A DNA stretch of 64,000 nucleotides. Origin: Mycteria americana. Lineage: Eukaryota > Chordata > Aves > Ciconiiformes > Ciconiidae. The position numbers and the translations under genes are program-made. The notes under the pieces were generated by a model. It had not been told where the DNA came from and did not search any database. It worked only from the letters and a program-made list of their open reading frames with translations. This document shows positions 1 through 51,283 of this stretch, in pieces. The stretch covers positions 29,758,501-29,822,500 of the forward strand of contig NC_134368.1 in assembly GCF_035582795.1 (NCBI RefSeq), written 5' to 3'. The stretch's first letter is position 1; every line of letters begins with the position of its first letter.

Positions 1-3000
1 TGCCATTATCACTTAACTGGTTTCTTTTTTCCTGGATTTTTTCCGTTTTCTGGGGGGTGGGGTGGTTAATACTGACCTCCATAAGGCCATTTACCCTTTG
101 GATTTTCACTGAATAAGAAATTTTATTTATAGAGTTTTGCTCGTCCAACTTTATGCTGTATTGCTTTATGCTTGTCAGGCTGTGAAGAGAAGCACCTCCT
201 GTTCTCCCCGCTTCCCACTGACCTGCGGCAAACTTACTGCCGCATAGTTCTGCAGTTCTGTAATACTTCTACAACTTTGATCATCCTTGGCTTTATCCAT
301 ATTATCTGTAAACATTATACTTCACCTAGGCTTCTCAACACTACAGTTGCCGTTTTCCTAATCTGTTATTCAATGTTAGAATTAAATAAAACCAAGGGCA
401 AATTTTTGTCAGCTGTCTGTATTGCAATTCACAACACTGCGAGCCACACAATGCCTATCTATTTTAGTGCAGTCAAGCCCTATTGGCAAGTCCCAAGAAG
501 ACACGGAAAAACTCACCAAAATTTCTTTCCTCCTAAATCTTTTGGGTCAAGCAAAAGTTGCGGAGCCCAGTATGCAAAGTCTGTGATCTACTCTGCTTTC
601 TAAATAGATCTCTTGGAAGCTTTTGGGATTTGGGGGGAGAGTGTGCTACAGCAGAAACCGTGCTCCAGCTTCTTCTCACACTGAAAGATTCTCCTAGGAA
701 ATCTCCTGTAGTATCTATGGGAAAATGTCCCAGGTGGCCAATATGTGTCTCTTACACAACCTGTGCGGCCATTTCTTCCATTCTGGCCTTCCCTCCACTT
801 CCAATAGCACAAGGGAGATAGGAATGTTAGGCTTTGGATAAACTGGATAAATATACACTGTATACCCTGATGTTCTCACATGGCACACAGACACTGTACT
901 ACGGCATAAGGTACACTGCGGCCAAATGACATACAGGAGGTATACAAGAAAGTTGAAGGAGACACTATTCTGTGCATATTGAAAAGCTGAGTTCATTCAC
1001 TTTTCTGTAGAAATACTGGTTAAACCCTATTAAATACAGTTACTTGGTTTCCCCAATTTTTGCAAGGTCCATCCTGAATGATGAAAATGATGAGATGCCA
1101 AAGGCTACACGTGAACAGTCTGTAATTGATAACTTTTAGCTCCCGTTAACAGAAAAGCTCTAATCACATTCCTTATTAAATTATTTACCTCTTTCATTCA
1201 ATTATCATATGGTCTACTTGCCTAATCACAGGGTAATATAGAGTGGATGACTAAACAGTTTACAAAGTCTACTTTTTTTCCCTTAGAAGATACGTGGGAG
1301 AAGAAATGCGCCACCAACATCCATTTGATAGAGATGAGTCCATTTTATAGGAGGATAAACAGACTCCAGTTCTACTGGTGAGCTCTAAGAGCTCAGGTCA
1401 CCATGGAGGGCTGGGGTCTAGGTTTGCCACCTTGCTTGGCTTCATTATTTTCACAATTGCAGTGAAACCTGTTAATAGTGGGCTGATAGAAATTTGACCT
1501 TGGTCACAGTTGACTATAAAATACACTTCAGTTCAGTGAAGGCAATCTTCCTGAGCCAAGTTTTTCAGTGGTTTTCTCAAATGACTGCGTTAGTGGTTGG
1601 GGCTGCATCACTGCAATCTGTGGGAGTTTTGCTGTCAGTAACAATGTCTCCGAGGAAACAGCAGTCAGCGGAGATCTATCTCTTTCCTGGTAAGGTTTTT
1701 TGGCTTTCTATCCAGTTTCCTTTCCTGTTCAGAGAGATGACTATCTGAAGTGTTTGGTTAGTTTTAAATCACTATGGTACTGTCAAAAAAAGATTGTTCG
1801 ACAAAACCAATAGAAAAAAATAAAGATAGCTCCTGTAGAGTTCATCTCACTCAAACCCATCCCTAATAAGCCATTTGGTCACTGAAAAGACACCTGCAAC
1901 ATTCTCCCTTAGGATTTTAGTTAGCAGTGTTGAACATTTGCGCCACTATATTTAGCATATTCCTGCTTTTGTTTGTGCTTCTGAATTACCCCGTATTCAG
2001 AACCTGCCAGTATTACTGAGTATACCGCAGGTTCTTTACTGTTTCTAATCACTCTACAAGGAGATTAAATATAATGAAGAACAACTGTTAACAATAAATT
2101 CCTATTTACGTTGTCCATAGGTAGTTTGGAAAGCTAGTTATGGTAATTTCTTCATATGCTGTAACACAAAAATGTAGCACAGTACAATAAATTAGTCCTA
2201 GACTCATAATGAGATATTTTATTTTCTATATCATTTTGAATGTAGGCATGCAAGTGTTGGAAGGTACTTCAGAAATACACTGACAGATTAAAAATAGATT
2301 TTTTTTCTCTGTGGTATCATGAAAAATTTCTTCCAAAATGGAACTATAGAAATAAATATTTGGAATCTATTAATTTTTGCAATCCTTTTTTTTCCTCCTT
2401 ATAAGTCTTCAAAATGAAATGGGAACTACAAATGAATCCAGGTAGCACATTTAGATCGATCTTGGTCAAACAGCCTGAACCAGTGTTGGTCCTACTGAAC
2501 AATGCACTGAAAAAGCTGATTATACAATCAGTATATGGGGATGGATGGAAGGAAGAGACAGCTGTTTCTAATGAATCATTTAAAGCTCTGCCTGAGAGAA
2601 AACATTCTTGGTTTTCATCACAGAGGAAAGCAAAGAGTAATTTCAGTGCCAGGAACTTCTGGCACAAACACTAGGTTCTCAACACAGAAGGCCATTGTCC
2701 TTCATACTAGAAATATTTTATCATTTGTGCAATTGTGATCAATAACGGCCAGAGGATTAGCTTTGTTTCTTCTGGCTTAACAAAATAAATAAACAAACTC
2801 TTGTATACGATCTTCTATTCTGACAATCTGCAATAGTGTGACCAAATTAGGGAAGAAACAGCTACAGCAACTAGAGATACATCCAGAGATGCAAACTACT
2901 GCAGTCAGACACCTTGCATGGGTGCTCCATTTCCAGTTGTGTGCTATGGCACGTGTAATGGTTTTCTAAGGAGTGTTGTAATCTCAGACTTCTTCTAGAT

Positions 3001-4961
3001 GTAAAAGACAAACAGAAAGGACTTTACCTGGCCTTTTGAGAGCATCACTTAAGTAATAAAAGACTAAGGTAACTGTTTATATCACTACATCATAATACAG
3101 TCACGTAAGACATTCCCACATCCTGTGCATTCTATCATCGACAGTCCAACGCTATACATGAAATAGCAGCCTGGGATCCATACTATATGTAGTAGTACAC
3201 ATCTCTTGCAGTCTCCCAGGTCTGGTAAGTTAAAGGTCAGATTCTCAGCCATGAACTGGCTAAAAGGTTTGGAGAGACAGAAAGAGGCACAGAGAGAGAG
3301 TCATAGCTTCACCATTACGGGGTCTTTTTACTCTGATCGTTAGCCCAACATAGTCTAGGGCAGTCTCATGCATGTCCTCAATTACCCGAGCTGCTTGTGG
3401 TCTCCATCAGTCACTTGATCATTACCTGGGCACAGAACCACCCAACACTCACCTGATCTGCCCCTCAGCATAAAACTTTGACAATAGGCTACCAATCTGC
3501 TATTCCAATCAACTGAAGCTAATGATTAGTCCAGAAGGCACAGCCAGATCACAGCTGAGAATTTGGCCTTTGATTTTTACTTGTCACCTGCACAGAAATG
3601 CTAACCATTTGCCTAGCCAGATGGATCTGTACAAACATTTTCAGATTTATTGCCAGCATATCTTCCACCCGTTCTGGTGAAAAGAACATTTCTGATGAAG
3701 ATTTCTATCAGGTTTAAACTATTTAATTCTTTAATAAAGTTGCCTGCTTGCATATTGCAATTTGAGCCACTAAGAAAAGCACCTATCTATGCCATATTTT
3801 AAGAGAAATAAAGGGATCATAAATAAATGTTTTTCCCCAGGCTCCACCTACAAACTTTCTTTTATTTATGTCACAGCATTCCTTCACAAAAGGGTGTCTC
3901 ATTCACTCAAAGATGTGCCATAGCCACGCTCATCAAAGCACACGAAAATTAGTTTTGCTTAATTTTGAAGCCACTTTTAAAACTGTTGAAAATTTAACTT
4001 GACTCAAACATTATATAAAGAGGGGAGGAACATGTGTTCAAAGGAAAACAGAGGAGCGTGACTGAAAAATAAGGGGTGCGGGGGGGGGGGGGGAACAAAC
4101 CCCAAAGCATCCAAAGAAAGAACAAAGAATTCAAATAAAACGTTGAACATTGTGGGCCTGGTCCTCATCTACCACAGTGGATGTAATTTAGGAATAAATC
4201 CACTCAAGCTGGTCAGCAAGGTCAAAGAATAATCACACACTGAAGATCACCTTACCAAACAAAAAACTCCAATTTTGAGAATTACATCAGATTTCAGATT
4301 GTACAAGGTTCACTCATTCTTATTTTGGAGTGAGAACTTCCCAGGTTGCAATGCAAACTAATGCTTAGTAAAAATATACGGAGCTCTACAACTCCTTTGC
4401 ATAACTTTTCTGGAGTTGCACTCTCCCAGGCTGGACTCTCTTTTCTTTTTCCACCTTCATTTTCTTCCCCCCATTCTGCCAATTTTAATCTAGCAGGGAA
4501 AGTCCTTTTCTAGCAAGCACTGTCAAAATATTCAGGACATGGGCCTTGCACTCCAAGAATGCAATGCTGAGTCCAGACAGCAGTGCCGGGTGCCTCAGGG
4601 ATTTGTAATAACCAACATGCGTATTCCTAGCAGTCAAGATGTGTTCCACTGCACAGCTGTGCACCTCTGCCTTTGATTTGTTTGGGGTGCATGTTCCTCC
4701 CAAAGGCAAGTTCTGTGTAGCCAGAGCAGTCTGTCTGAAGACAGTGATGGTTCTCTGCTAGCTGATGGGAGGAAGACAAATCTGTTACCCGTTACTCTGG
4801 TAGGAGTTAACTAATTATCCCCAATAACTCCAGCCTTTACAATGGGAAAGTAGCACACAGCTTTTATAAATAAGAATTATTGACCTTTTTAAATAGTTTC
4901 AAAAGAAGAAACTCTGCATCAAATGTGAGTATAATTTAGGAACTACTACATAGCAGCAAAA
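1..4961 (-). other. GABRA4 3' UTR and/or downstream flank; no other gene seen
   Basis: AT-rich DNA immediately downstream of the GABRA4 stop. Mammalian GABRA4 mRNA has a very long 3' UTR, so much of this may be transcribed (inference). Several minus-strand AATAAA or ATTAAA hexamers exist. One at 3866-3861 is followed by a GT-rich stretch, making it a possible cleavage site, but I cannot choose the true end. A run of 14 G (plus strand) lies at 4080-4093. Open frames here, such as 172-603, are short, unlike known proteins, and probably chance. Confidence 0.5.
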
Positions 4962-43246
<38,285 letters not shown>

Positions 43247-43321
43247 CTTTGCATGCCATACTTCACGCCTGGGCACGTTAAACGCCTTGTCCGGGGCGGG
43301 GAGGGGGACGCGGGGCCCGGC

Positions 43322-43330
43322 GCGGGGGCG
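43322..43330 (+). promoter_or_regulatory. Perfect EGR-family binding motif upstream of GABRA4
   Basis: GCGGGGGCG matches the EGR zinc-finger consensus exactly and lies 76-84 bp upstream of the GABRA4 start codon. Mammalian GABRA4 is reported to be activated by Egr3, so a functional site here is plausible. The motif is also easy to meet by chance in such GC-rich DNA. Confidence 0.45.
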
Positions 43331-44139
43331 GCGGCGGCGGCAGCCCCCGGCGGCCCTACATGCGCGGCGCCCCGGTTGCCAGGCGCCCGGCACGGGCGGC
43401 GGAGAGGCGAGTTTCCCCGCACCGTTAACTCTCTCGGGGCAACAGGCGCCGGTCCCCGCCGCTCCCCCCCACCTCCGCCCCGCCCCGCCCGCGGCCCCGC
43501 GCTCCGCCCCGCTCTCCCCTCCCGGCCGCCCCGTGGCAGAGGGCGGCCGCCGCAGCCCCCTCCGGGCCGCCGCCGGGGCCAGGCACCCGCTCGGCCGCCC
43601 GCCCGCTGCCCCCGGGTGCGGGTGCGGGTGTGGGTGCGGCGAGGCGCGGTGCCTGGGCGTGGAGGGTGGCTGGGGGCGTCGTGGTGGTGGCCGCGGCGGC
43701 GAAGTCTTCGTCCGTCCCAATCATCGCGGCTCCCCACGGGGGGGAACAAAACCGAGAGCGGCGGGGGGAAGCGATTCGTTCCCCAGCCAGGAGGGTTTGG
43801 GAGCAGGAGGGCCCCTCCGCTCCGGGGTGAGAGGAGCTGGGGGAGAAGAGAGGAGAGGAGAGGAAAGAGAGCTCTGACTTCAAGGTTAAAACAGAGCGCA
43901 GCCAAAACGAACGGGAGCGAGTGGGTTATCCCGGGTTTCTACAAGCAAAAATGCCAGAAAAAAGAATGGTTTCACATTATATCTTCTTTTTTTTTTCTTT
44001 TCATTCCTATAATTAGGAAACAGGATTTGGTGACCCAAATAATTTCCATTATACAAGGTCCAAGGGATTCTGCAGCAATTACAGTAAAATCCACTCAGAA
44101 GTCTTGCTAGTCTGTCACAGGCTGTTGGAATGCTTGGGC

Positions 44140-44184
44140 GGAGAGGGGAAGAGAGGGGGAAAGGAAGAGAAGGGGGGGGGGGGA
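44140..44184 (+). repeat. 45-nt pure polypurine run
   Basis: An uninterrupted A/G stretch ending in a 12-G tract (44172-44183), about 900 bp upstream of the GABRA4 start. Polypurine tracts of this kind can form triplex DNA. Confidence 0.85.
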
Positions 44185-47100
44185 TGTCCCCCACACAATA
44201 GGTATCGGCAATAAACAACTTGTTCTTCTGATCAAGTGTCCTGCAGGGACAACTGTTTGAGTTTGGAAATCAGCGTGCATGTCAATTTTAATGAGGATGG
44301 TGAAGTTCATCGTGCAGGACCACATAGAGCAGGTATTGTAATTGACTCCAAGACTACAGTACTGTCGATGCTGACATTAAAAGGCTTTATTCATTACTTG
44401 CTACAGTATCTCTCAGCACTGAAATGCCTGATTATCTTTCAAACTACTGTACACTTGAAATCTTCCTGATTGTACTTCAGAGCTTGTTCCAGCTAAGGCG
44501 CCCTTTGCTGATTCCTTTGAAAAACAATTAAAGCTGTGCTTGAAATCCATTTAGCTTGCTGATGCTGTTTATCTTTCACAAAACTCTGTCTAGGCAGCCA
44601 GTTCTGCTTCCAATTTTAAAAGCCCTATTTAGGTCTCTGCAGATTACTGGTCTGCTTCCCGAGATTTTGACAGGATCCTCACCTCCCGACTTCCTTACAG
44701 GATCCTGGTCTGACTGCCTTACTGGAACAACAAATGCTCTGCCTAAACCTCACAGAGCGGGCAGCCTGCCTACTCCGTGCAGTATGTACAAGCCTAGACA
44801 ACGCAGACAGTAGGATGTCACACCAAGGTCACTTCAGCTGCCATGATGAGGCTCTGGGAGCAGCCTGTTTAACTCCACAGACAGGTGAAAACCAGCACGC
44901 CAGCACAAGTCCACTGCCCTGGCTCCATTAGCAACCTGATCGGCAACGATGGAAGGATGGATCAGCAGCTCTTCAGGAGTCTAATTTCACCATATCAGAT
45001 AAGTTTGCCTGGGTTAATCAGCCACTTTTGATCTTCTGTAAACTGATGTAATTTGTTTTTCTGGAACAGTCTTCTGCTATAGCATGGACTATACCAAGGG
45101 GATACTTAGGACTGACCTCCAGTAAAGATAATCTCTAGTTTTCCTGTCCCTTGCAAGAAAAAGTAATCACCAGTTGCAGAACGTTGAAGAAATTTGTAAG
45201 TAAGATTACCTAATCTAGGGATACTTCAGAAAAATTTTGCTGGCAGAAGCCAGATTCACAAAACTAAAGCAAGGGCAATAGATGGTAATTGAGAACTGGG
45301 AAGAATCCTGCTGGCTAGTCACAGGCACAGAGCAAACAGCAGCTCTACAGCTCTGCCACTTCTAGCAGCTGCCGTGGAAGAAAGCCAACACCACCCTGGC
45401 AGAGCCAGGGACACCCTTGGGTTTAGATTGTTTTGTTACCTTCGGCATATGTACGGACACCTGTGTGATCTGAAATAGAAAAGTCGAGTGGTGTTCACCA
45501 ATAATGATCTCCCCACATGAATGTCCTGAGAAATGTTATCACTCAAACCCCTTTCAAATTCATGTCTGCAGTCATAGGGAACATGGATGCCGTAGGCCCG
45601 GTAGTTCTGCTACAGGTAGAAATCAAAGAAACTTACTCAGTTATCCCTCTTCCAGTAACTCTAGGAACTGAGCTGGTCTTTGCATGATTCCCAGGGCTTT
45701 AGAACAAAGAATAATATTATATTATAATATTACTGATATCTTTCATCTCTTCAGTACCGGTACTTCAGTAAAGGTAACATCAGGTTGAAAGATTTGTGGA
45801 CTTGGCATGCCAGGACACCAGGCAAGAAATACTCATGGCTTCTAAGAAGACACTCATGTTGTTTTTCCTAAGAAAAGGTAGACATAGTGCCCTTCTGTCA
45901 CACCCTCCCTGCCACAGGTTATATTGGCGTAGGATCTAGGTGCCATTTGGGTGCATTTACTCCCTACAAGTGCTAAAACTGAATGAGAAATCACTTTCTC
46001 TAAATCTAGAAAATGAGTTCAAACACTTTTCAAATTTATCAGTGGTTAATATCTCCCTTAGATCCAGTTCTGACTATCAAGAATTAAGTAAGATTAATAT
46101 GAAAAAACAGAGATTGCTGTCCTTGATATCTGAACAACTGAATCATTTGTATACTGTTGAAACTTTTACAAGGCTAGGCTTGAAGGGAATATAAAACAGT
46201 TCAGAAAGACAGTAAACAATCCTGTAAGCCAGATAAATCACTTCTGAGTACTTGCTTATACTTTTTGATACATGCATTGCCCTGGCTAATTTAAACATTT
46301 TTTTAATGACATCTGAAGAGATAGTTTAGATTCTTTTGTAAAGTATTTGTAGCATAGACACATACAGAAACTCCCAGGGTGCTTCTTTGTCACCAGCAGA
46401 TATATGCTGATTTTAAAAATACTGCTTCAAATTATCTTTGATCACTTCAAAGAATTTTTGGGTTGTAGCATCTCTCTAAAAGAACTTCATGACTCCAAGA
46501 ATGATTTAGTGGTCACAGGCTGGATTGATGGTCCCTAAAAATGTTTGCTGAATTTGGCATTTTCTCAGCTTCTCCAGTTTTTATCACCAATTCTTCCAAG
46601 ATTTCTCCGAAGAAATCTCACCCATCGTGGACTATTGTAAGAAGGGGACTATTTTTGCCCAGCTCCATATGCTCAGAAAGCACTTGAATATCTTAAATAG
46701 ACTTCTTTTTTTTTTTTTTTTTACTGCCCCTATGCTGATGTATCCTCCTAATGATTTTTGATGAAGCAGACATTCTGGCCATGCCTCAAAAGCAGTTTTA
46801 TCCAAAGCTATGGATCTTCAAGTTTAGCTTGATCATTTTTTATTTATCACAACACACAGAGAAGCAGAAAAGTTTTTCATCACTCTTCCCATTTCTACTT
46901 TACCATCAGATTAAGTGGAAAGAAAAAGAAAGTCGGTACTTTTCTTGTGGAAGGCATTATCTAGCCTTTCCAGGTTTTTTTGTAAACTATGGATTACATC
47001 AACATTATGGTTCCATCCAACCTACAGGTAAATTGTAGGTTACATCCTTTTCCCCAGCAGATTTCATTATTCATCTGATTTTGACCTGATTTAGTCCTGG

Positions 47101-47462
47101 AATCAAATCCATGAAGACAGCCAAGCTTATACGGAAAAGACTGAGAAAATCTTTAATATCCAACTATATATTGCATAGTTAAAAGACTCTAACACTTAGA
47201 AAAGAGGAGATAAAACTGGGGTCACTGCCAAGCACCTAAATGTTTCTTTATCTGAGCAGCTAAGTCATTGATTTCTTGGACTTTTTACAGTTTCTGCTCA
47301 ATAGAGTTTCTTACAGTCTTGATCAAACTGCTTGTCTTCACATACATACTTTTTAAAGCTCAGTGGCTGAATATCCATTCTTTGGAAAATGTATACCCCA
47401 ATCCCATTTTTGGTCGATGACCAAGAAAAGATATGGATACCTTTTCTGTAAAGTTAACTAGA

Positions 47463-47524
47463 GGGTCTTTCACTCCCCTCCTTGCACCTCCTCAAGGGTG
47501 CAAGGGGTCTTTCACTCCCCTCCT
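47463..47524 (+). repeat. 20-bp direct repeat separated by an 8-bp-stem hairpin
   Basis: GGGTCTTTCACTCCCCTCCT occurs at 47463-47482 and again exactly at 47505-47524. Between them CTTGCACC (47481-47488) and GGTGCAAG (47497-47504) form an inverted repeat with an 8-nt loop. Confidence 0.9.
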
Positions 47525-48389
47525 CTCCTGCATCCACACACATTAAAGAGGTCATGGGAACCTACAAAAAAAATAGACCTGTCCTTGGCTTTATCAAGAC
47601 TTTGATCTGGAGCTCAGGAGAAGCCTGAACTACCCGTTCAGGGAAGAGTTTTCCATCAGTGGGGATGCCAGGATACTGCGGGCCTCGATTGCACCTCTAA
47701 CGATGTGCTTATGTTTGAGGAGTCTTGATTTTGGGTCTATTGATTGCAATTTAAGTTCTGCTCTGGGAGCAGTAAGATAGATGCTTAAGCTCTTTCTGGC
47801 TCTTCTTCCAGTCCTGTTTTCCCTCCCTACTGTAGTTCTGGTAGTTTTCTTTCCAGCTTCTTATTTCATATCTGATCACAAAGTTGTTACCTCCGGTTTT
47901 AAAAGGATCCCATTGCATTCATTGTAGCAAAGATGTTACCAGATGCACCTCCTTCTCTCAAGAACTTACAGGCTAGTAAGGACTGGACACAAGAAAGTAT
48001 TATTATTTCTGTTTTCCTGGGAACTGAGATGCAAAAAGCCTAACTGGCAACCCAACACCATAACACCGTGTGAGAAATCTGCAGCAGAACAGGAGCTTAA
48101 TTCCAGTCTGCTGTGTCCCAGGTCAGTTCTCTAATCACCACCTCAGCTGTCCTTTCAAAGCCCAGCATAAGCTCTGTGTAAAACTGAACCTTCAGCTGGC
48201 CCAGCTTTGCTTCACTTCCATGGCCAGAACTCCTATGAGACTGCAGGAACTGATGCCGACATGCATTTAGCCATGTATTTTTTCCTCTGACATATGGTAT
48301 TTACAAGACTGTTCTACAGTACCATGGTTATTTTAACACACATGTCCTTGATTGCTTGCAATAAGGCTAGAAAATCCTTTGAGTACCAA

Positions 48390-48429
48390 ATATATATATA
48401 TATATACATACACACACACATATATATAC
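48390..48429 (+). repeat. Compound TA/CA microsatellite
   Basis: A TATATA run, then TACATA, a CACACA run and again TATATA, about 40 bp, in the interval between the genes. Confidence 0.95.
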
Positions 48430-51120
48430 TGCTCTTACTGATTGCAATAGGCTTTATGTGGATTCTTCTAGTGATTGACACATGGATGTTTAAGGAGGTA
48501 AACTGTGAGCTTCATATTTAAGGGGACCTCTACTCTACACACTGCAATGGAAACGTGTTTGTGGAAGCACTCACTGCAAGAACTGCCAATTTGGGGCAAA
48601 AAGTGTTCTCAGCAAGAAAGCATTAGAGAATTCCTATGCCTCCGTATCTCATTTCTCATCTAGCCCTACTGCTTCCCCGGCACACACACATATAATCGGG
48701 CACATCACTGACCCACGTTACGTCTGCGGCAGGAGCCTAGAGATGCAGGGGACATCGGGGCAGGTCACAGTCATCTCCTCAGTGGGAGAGTGGGGAATAA
48801 AGCAGATTTCCTGATTTCTGTCTCTAAAATGGGCGTCCCCAGAAAATACGCTAAGAAGATCTCTTCATGCAGGGGGAATGGAGATTTTTCTAAAAGCAGT
48901 AGAAGGCTGTCTCTGTTTCATCAAGGTGAAGGCAGCCAGGGTTGTGAGGAGGAATCTCAGAAGCCCCTGCCCTGTACCCTGCCTTCCCCTGTCAGGGCTT
49001 CCAAGTTTAATGCAAAATGTGTCAAACTTTTTGGTAGCCCTGAGCAACAGTAGCAAACCTCCTGCTGCTTTCAGAGGCGGCGGGCAGGGGGCTGGGGCAG
49101 GGGCAGCTCCTGCGGGCTGCCATGGCTCAGAAGGAGAGGGAAGGAAAGCTGGGCCCGCCTGTGGTCCCCTTCGAGTTCCTGCTTCCAGGCAGAGCCTCCA
49201 CCCAGTTTTAAGACAGCTGCATCCTGCTGCTGGCCCCTGGTCCCAGAGGCAACAAGAGAGCAGAAGCACCAACAAACTGCCTCCCTGGAAGGCTTCATGT
49301 TCCTAGTCATTACACGTCTATTAATCCCAGAAGTATAGGAGTCATGGGCAGATGCCTGGGGAATGAGTTAAATATGCCATGGGAGCCATAGGTCTGCCTC
49401 CTGACTCTCACTGATGCCATTGGCATCAGCTCTAGTGATCTGCTCCCTGGCTTCACGGTGCTTGCCTTCACCAGGTCTCTCAAAGGCAGGAGGAGCCTTG
49501 TTTTTCTTTAAAAGAGAGAGCAGAAGAGCTGCAAAGTCTCTGGATTGTACAATGGGGGGGAAAACCCTGAAAATTTGACCTAGGTGTTTTACAAGGTACT
49601 GCATAAAGAACCCAAAATTCTGCAGGCAGATAAGTAAAACTGAGACTTCTGAATCTCATGACCCCTGTGGGGCTGACTTCTGATTCTCAAGGCTGGGGCT
49701 AGCAGTACTGATGAGGCTCTGTTTAGGCTGCTCTTCCCTCATGTTGCCCTGCTGGGGGGTTGGTGAGCTGTGCTCAGCACCACCTCTGCAGTGACAACAA
49801 TGTTCAGTAAAGAAGAGACACTTTGCTTTGGTTTGGTTCACTTCCCACCATTGCTCTCTTTGCTGATGTCAAGCACACACATTAACAGAAAGACCTTCCT
49901 TTCTACCTTGGAAGAGATACATCCCTTATGTCATTGCATTTTAAGAAATATTATGGCTCCAGAAGGAGCAAGGCATACAGTCACCTAAAGGTGTCCTGCA
50001 TCTACCTTCTTACAAGGGATAGCTTGTATAGTTGTACACCAACTATAGTCAAAACCTTCCTTATAATGATAACATCTCTGTACTAAATATCAGCATTCAT
50101 GTGTTAGGTAGAAAATATTCCCTTTAAAATGTTTTAGTATGAAAACAAAAAGAACGATTTTTGTGCAAATAGAGCTGCCAAGCGGACTTTTGCAGTGACC
50201 CAAGGGTGTGTAAACAGCTGAGCAAACTGGCATTTAGAGCTGTACTTGTAAGCTCTGCTTGCAAAGGCAAAATTTGCCATTGTGGTAATACACTTAATCT
50301 ACAGAAGACACACAACCAGTCTGCTCTTCATTACCATCTGGTGGTTGTTGCATGGAGTGGCATTACTTACATCTAAAAAAGTTACTGAGGGGAATTTTCA
50401 TATCGTCACCAAAAAGGAAAGGGTGCTGTAGCAGTAGTGGGCAGCACAAGGGGGCTGGTTTTGTCTTACAGGCATTCATACAGAGGCATCAGGCCTGGAA
50501 AACACTGACAAAATGAGCGGGTGGAAAAGAGAAAATTAAGAAGCATCTGGTGGTACTTCAGCGTTTCATCAAGTAATTTAAGGCGTACCTGAATATCATT
50601 TGCAAGGAGCTGAGAACTGCTTGGGAAGCGTAGTGCACTGTTCCCTCCCACTGACAGCAATGGCAGCTGAGACCATTTTGCAAGGTAAGATATCTTGTTA
50701 ACCACTTTTAATAACTAATTCCCAGATCTCCTTCACTACTTACCCAGAGAGGTGTCTTACAAGTGGTATCCTAGCAGGGGCATTATGTCCTCTGTGGTGA
50801 GCATGAGGGAGATAATCCTGTTCAACTGATATAGATACGGATATATCTCACAGTTTATGCTCTCGTGCTAAAGCTAGAAGCTAGCACCATTAAATATGAT
50901 GAAGCTGTCCCTACTACACACACATTTAGATGCCTCCTCCTCTGGACAAAAAGTGCTTTAGGTTAGGATACCTGAGCAGCTGGGAAGAACAGCAGCTGCC
51001 TCTGCTCCTGTGCCTCTGAGGAGGATGCCTGTGCTTGGTACATTGTAGTCCCTTTCCCCTCCTCCACTGTACAGTCTCTTCCCCTTCCCACCCAATGGTT
51101 TCATCAAAGGGAAACTGTGC

Positions 51121-51262
51121 AGCGTGATTCAGCTTGGAAGGAGCTTTTGGAAGTCATTGGTCCAATCTCCTTTTCAAAGCACAGCTAGCCTCAAAGTTAG
51201 ATCAGGTAGCTCAGGGCCTCTGAGGAGATCCTCACCCTTTTCAATCTTCTTGGAGTATTTCT
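51121..51262 (-). mobile_element. CR1-like fragment, antisense
   Basis: TTGGAAGGAGCTTTTGGAAG, then TTGGTCCAATCTCC, CAAAGCACAGC and GATCAGGTAGCTCAGGGCC follow the order of a reverse-oriented avian CR1 3' region (TTGGAAGGGACC...TCCAACCCCC...AGAGCAGGTTGCTCAGGGCC). The copy is degenerate. It lies between the two receptor genes. Confidence 0.7.
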
Positions 51263-51283
51263 TATCCTTGGAGTATTTCTTAT
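51250..51283 (+). repeat. 16-bp direct repeat, 18-bp period
   Basis: TTGGAGTATTTCTTAT at 51250-51265 and 51268-51283, at the edge of a CR1-like fragment. Confidence 0.9.

Noticed and set aside
172-603. 143-codon plus-strand open frame at the left edge
   Set aside because: No recognisable similarity, and it lies opposite the probable GABRA4 3' UTR; best explained as chance.
46751-47038. 95-codon frame beginning with a DEAD-like tetrapeptide (IFDEAD)
   Set aside because: No other helicase motifs are present; a chance tetrapeptide.
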